Below, in pieces: positions 63,664 through 64,000 of a stretch of 64,000 nucleotides of DNA. The notes beneath the pieces are model-generated. The model ran no database searches. It worked only from the letters and a program-made list of their open reading frames with translations, and had not been told where the DNA came from. Each line of letters opens with the position of its first letter. Position 1 is the first letter of the stretch. The DNA lies in the NCBI RefSeq assembly GCF_011008905.1, contig NZ_JAAIVI010000017.1, positions 682,001 to 746,000 of the forward strand, given 5' to 3'. This DNA is from Wenzhouxiangella sp. XN201. GTDB taxonomy: Bacteria; Pseudomonadota; Gammaproteobacteria; Xanthomonadales; Wenzhouxiangellaceae. The position numbers were made by a program, and so were the translations under genes.

Positions 63664-64000
63664 GGTGGAGTTCGACCCGGTGTTTGAGCAAAAGTGCCAG
63701 CGTAGCAGGGTAGAGCAGGTGTTCCAGCGGCAGCAGTCGCTCGGCCAATGCGTCGGCGGTGTCGCCGGGCCGAACCGCCACGCGCGCCTGGCTGATGACC
63801 GGGCCGGCATCCAGGTCTGGCGTGACGAAGTGGACGCTGGCGCCGTGTTCATGTTCGCCCGCGTCGAGAACGCGCCGGTGGGTGTGCAGGCCGCGATGGC
63901 GAGGCAGCAGGGAAGGGTGGATGTTGAGCATTCGCCCGAGATAGTGCTGCACCAGTTCTCGGCCGAGCACACGCATGAAACCGGCCAACACGATAAAGCG
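63560..64000 (-). CDS. purN: Phosphoribosylglycinamide formyltransferase, 5' part outside window
   Basis: The visible 146 residues include LAGFMRVL, the catalytic NIHPSLLPRHRGLHTH (Asn and His) and HFVTPDLDAGPVI (Asp). It transfers formyl from 10-formyl-THF to GAR in purine synthesis. The C-terminus is Asp/Leu/Arg-rich and somewhat extended past the usual end, encoded in the stretch shared with the DUF3108 gene. Confidence 0.93.
   Translation of the reverse strand, partial: RFIVLAGFMRVLGRELVQHYLGRMLNIHPSLLPRHRGLHTHRRVLDAGEHEHGASVHFVTPDLDAGPVISQARVAVRPGDTADALAERLLPLEHLLYPATLALLLKHRVELHHDSTHLDDTPLRQPLLLDRDLGRDGGLLDAGHGR

Overview
The window is about 64 kb of GC-rich, densely packed bacterial chromosome. 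Gene content and order point to a gammaproteobacterium of the Xanthomonadales/Chromatiales type, possibly Wenzhouxiangella-like; this is inferred from gene order and recurring families, not from a marker phylogeny. Signs used: the ygfB-pepP-ubiH-ubiI cluster divergent from a zapB-like gene, zapA, 6S RNA and fau, followed by rpiA; rpsO-pnp; parC; kdkA beside a heptosyltransferase (Kdo-containing LPS); a yceJ-yceI pair; purN followed by a DUF3108 gene; and large propeller-GGDEF sensor proteins. I see no IS element, prophage, integrase or CRISPR array.

Layout. 1-10 kb: end of one diguanylate cyclase, then a minus-strand run of alaA-like aminotransferase, propeller-GGDEF protein, oligopeptidase A and a second propeller-GGDEF paralogue. 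10-16.4 kb: secreted M14 peptidase, secreted zincin and dapA, closed by a terminator. 16.4-19.4 kb: a secreted metzincin-like protein with a changed zinc motif, then a YceI lipoprotein divergent from cytochrome b561 and a second yceI. 19.4-29.3 kb: ferredoxin-NADP reductase, ung, an EamA transporter, ubiquinone hydroxylases, pepP, ygfB, zapA, 6S RNA, fau, EVE protein, rpiA. 29.3-35.6 kb: membrane GGDEF protein, dusA, an amidinotransferase-fold hydrolase, PepSY/response regulator/histidine kinase, mazG. 35.6-39 kb: a methyltransferase overlapping a cyanophycin-synthetase-like Mur ligase whose ATP-grasp half looks degenerate; this is the best candidate for an undescribed biosynthetic system. 39-44.3 kb: tRNA-Lys, trmB-like gene, exported methyltransferase-like protein, an HTH-membrane protein, parC. 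44.3-49 kb: leucine-degradation genes liuB-liuC-liuD, with two related hairpin elements filling both spacers. 49-54.7 kb: rpsO, pnp, a DUF6165 gene and an OmpA/Ig-like protein. 54.7-64 kb: heptosyltransferase, kdkA, a Lon-like protein lacking both catalytic dyad residues, hydrolase, VUT and EamA transporters, M48 peptidase, DUF3108 gene and partial purN.

A second theme is intergenic. Many spacers are filled by short-period (8-10 bp) repeats, often arranged head-to-head as long imperfect hairpins, in several sequence families (19.4, 20.6, 21.4, 40.7, 46.3, 47.3, 49.1 and 62.7 kb). They are reported separately below.
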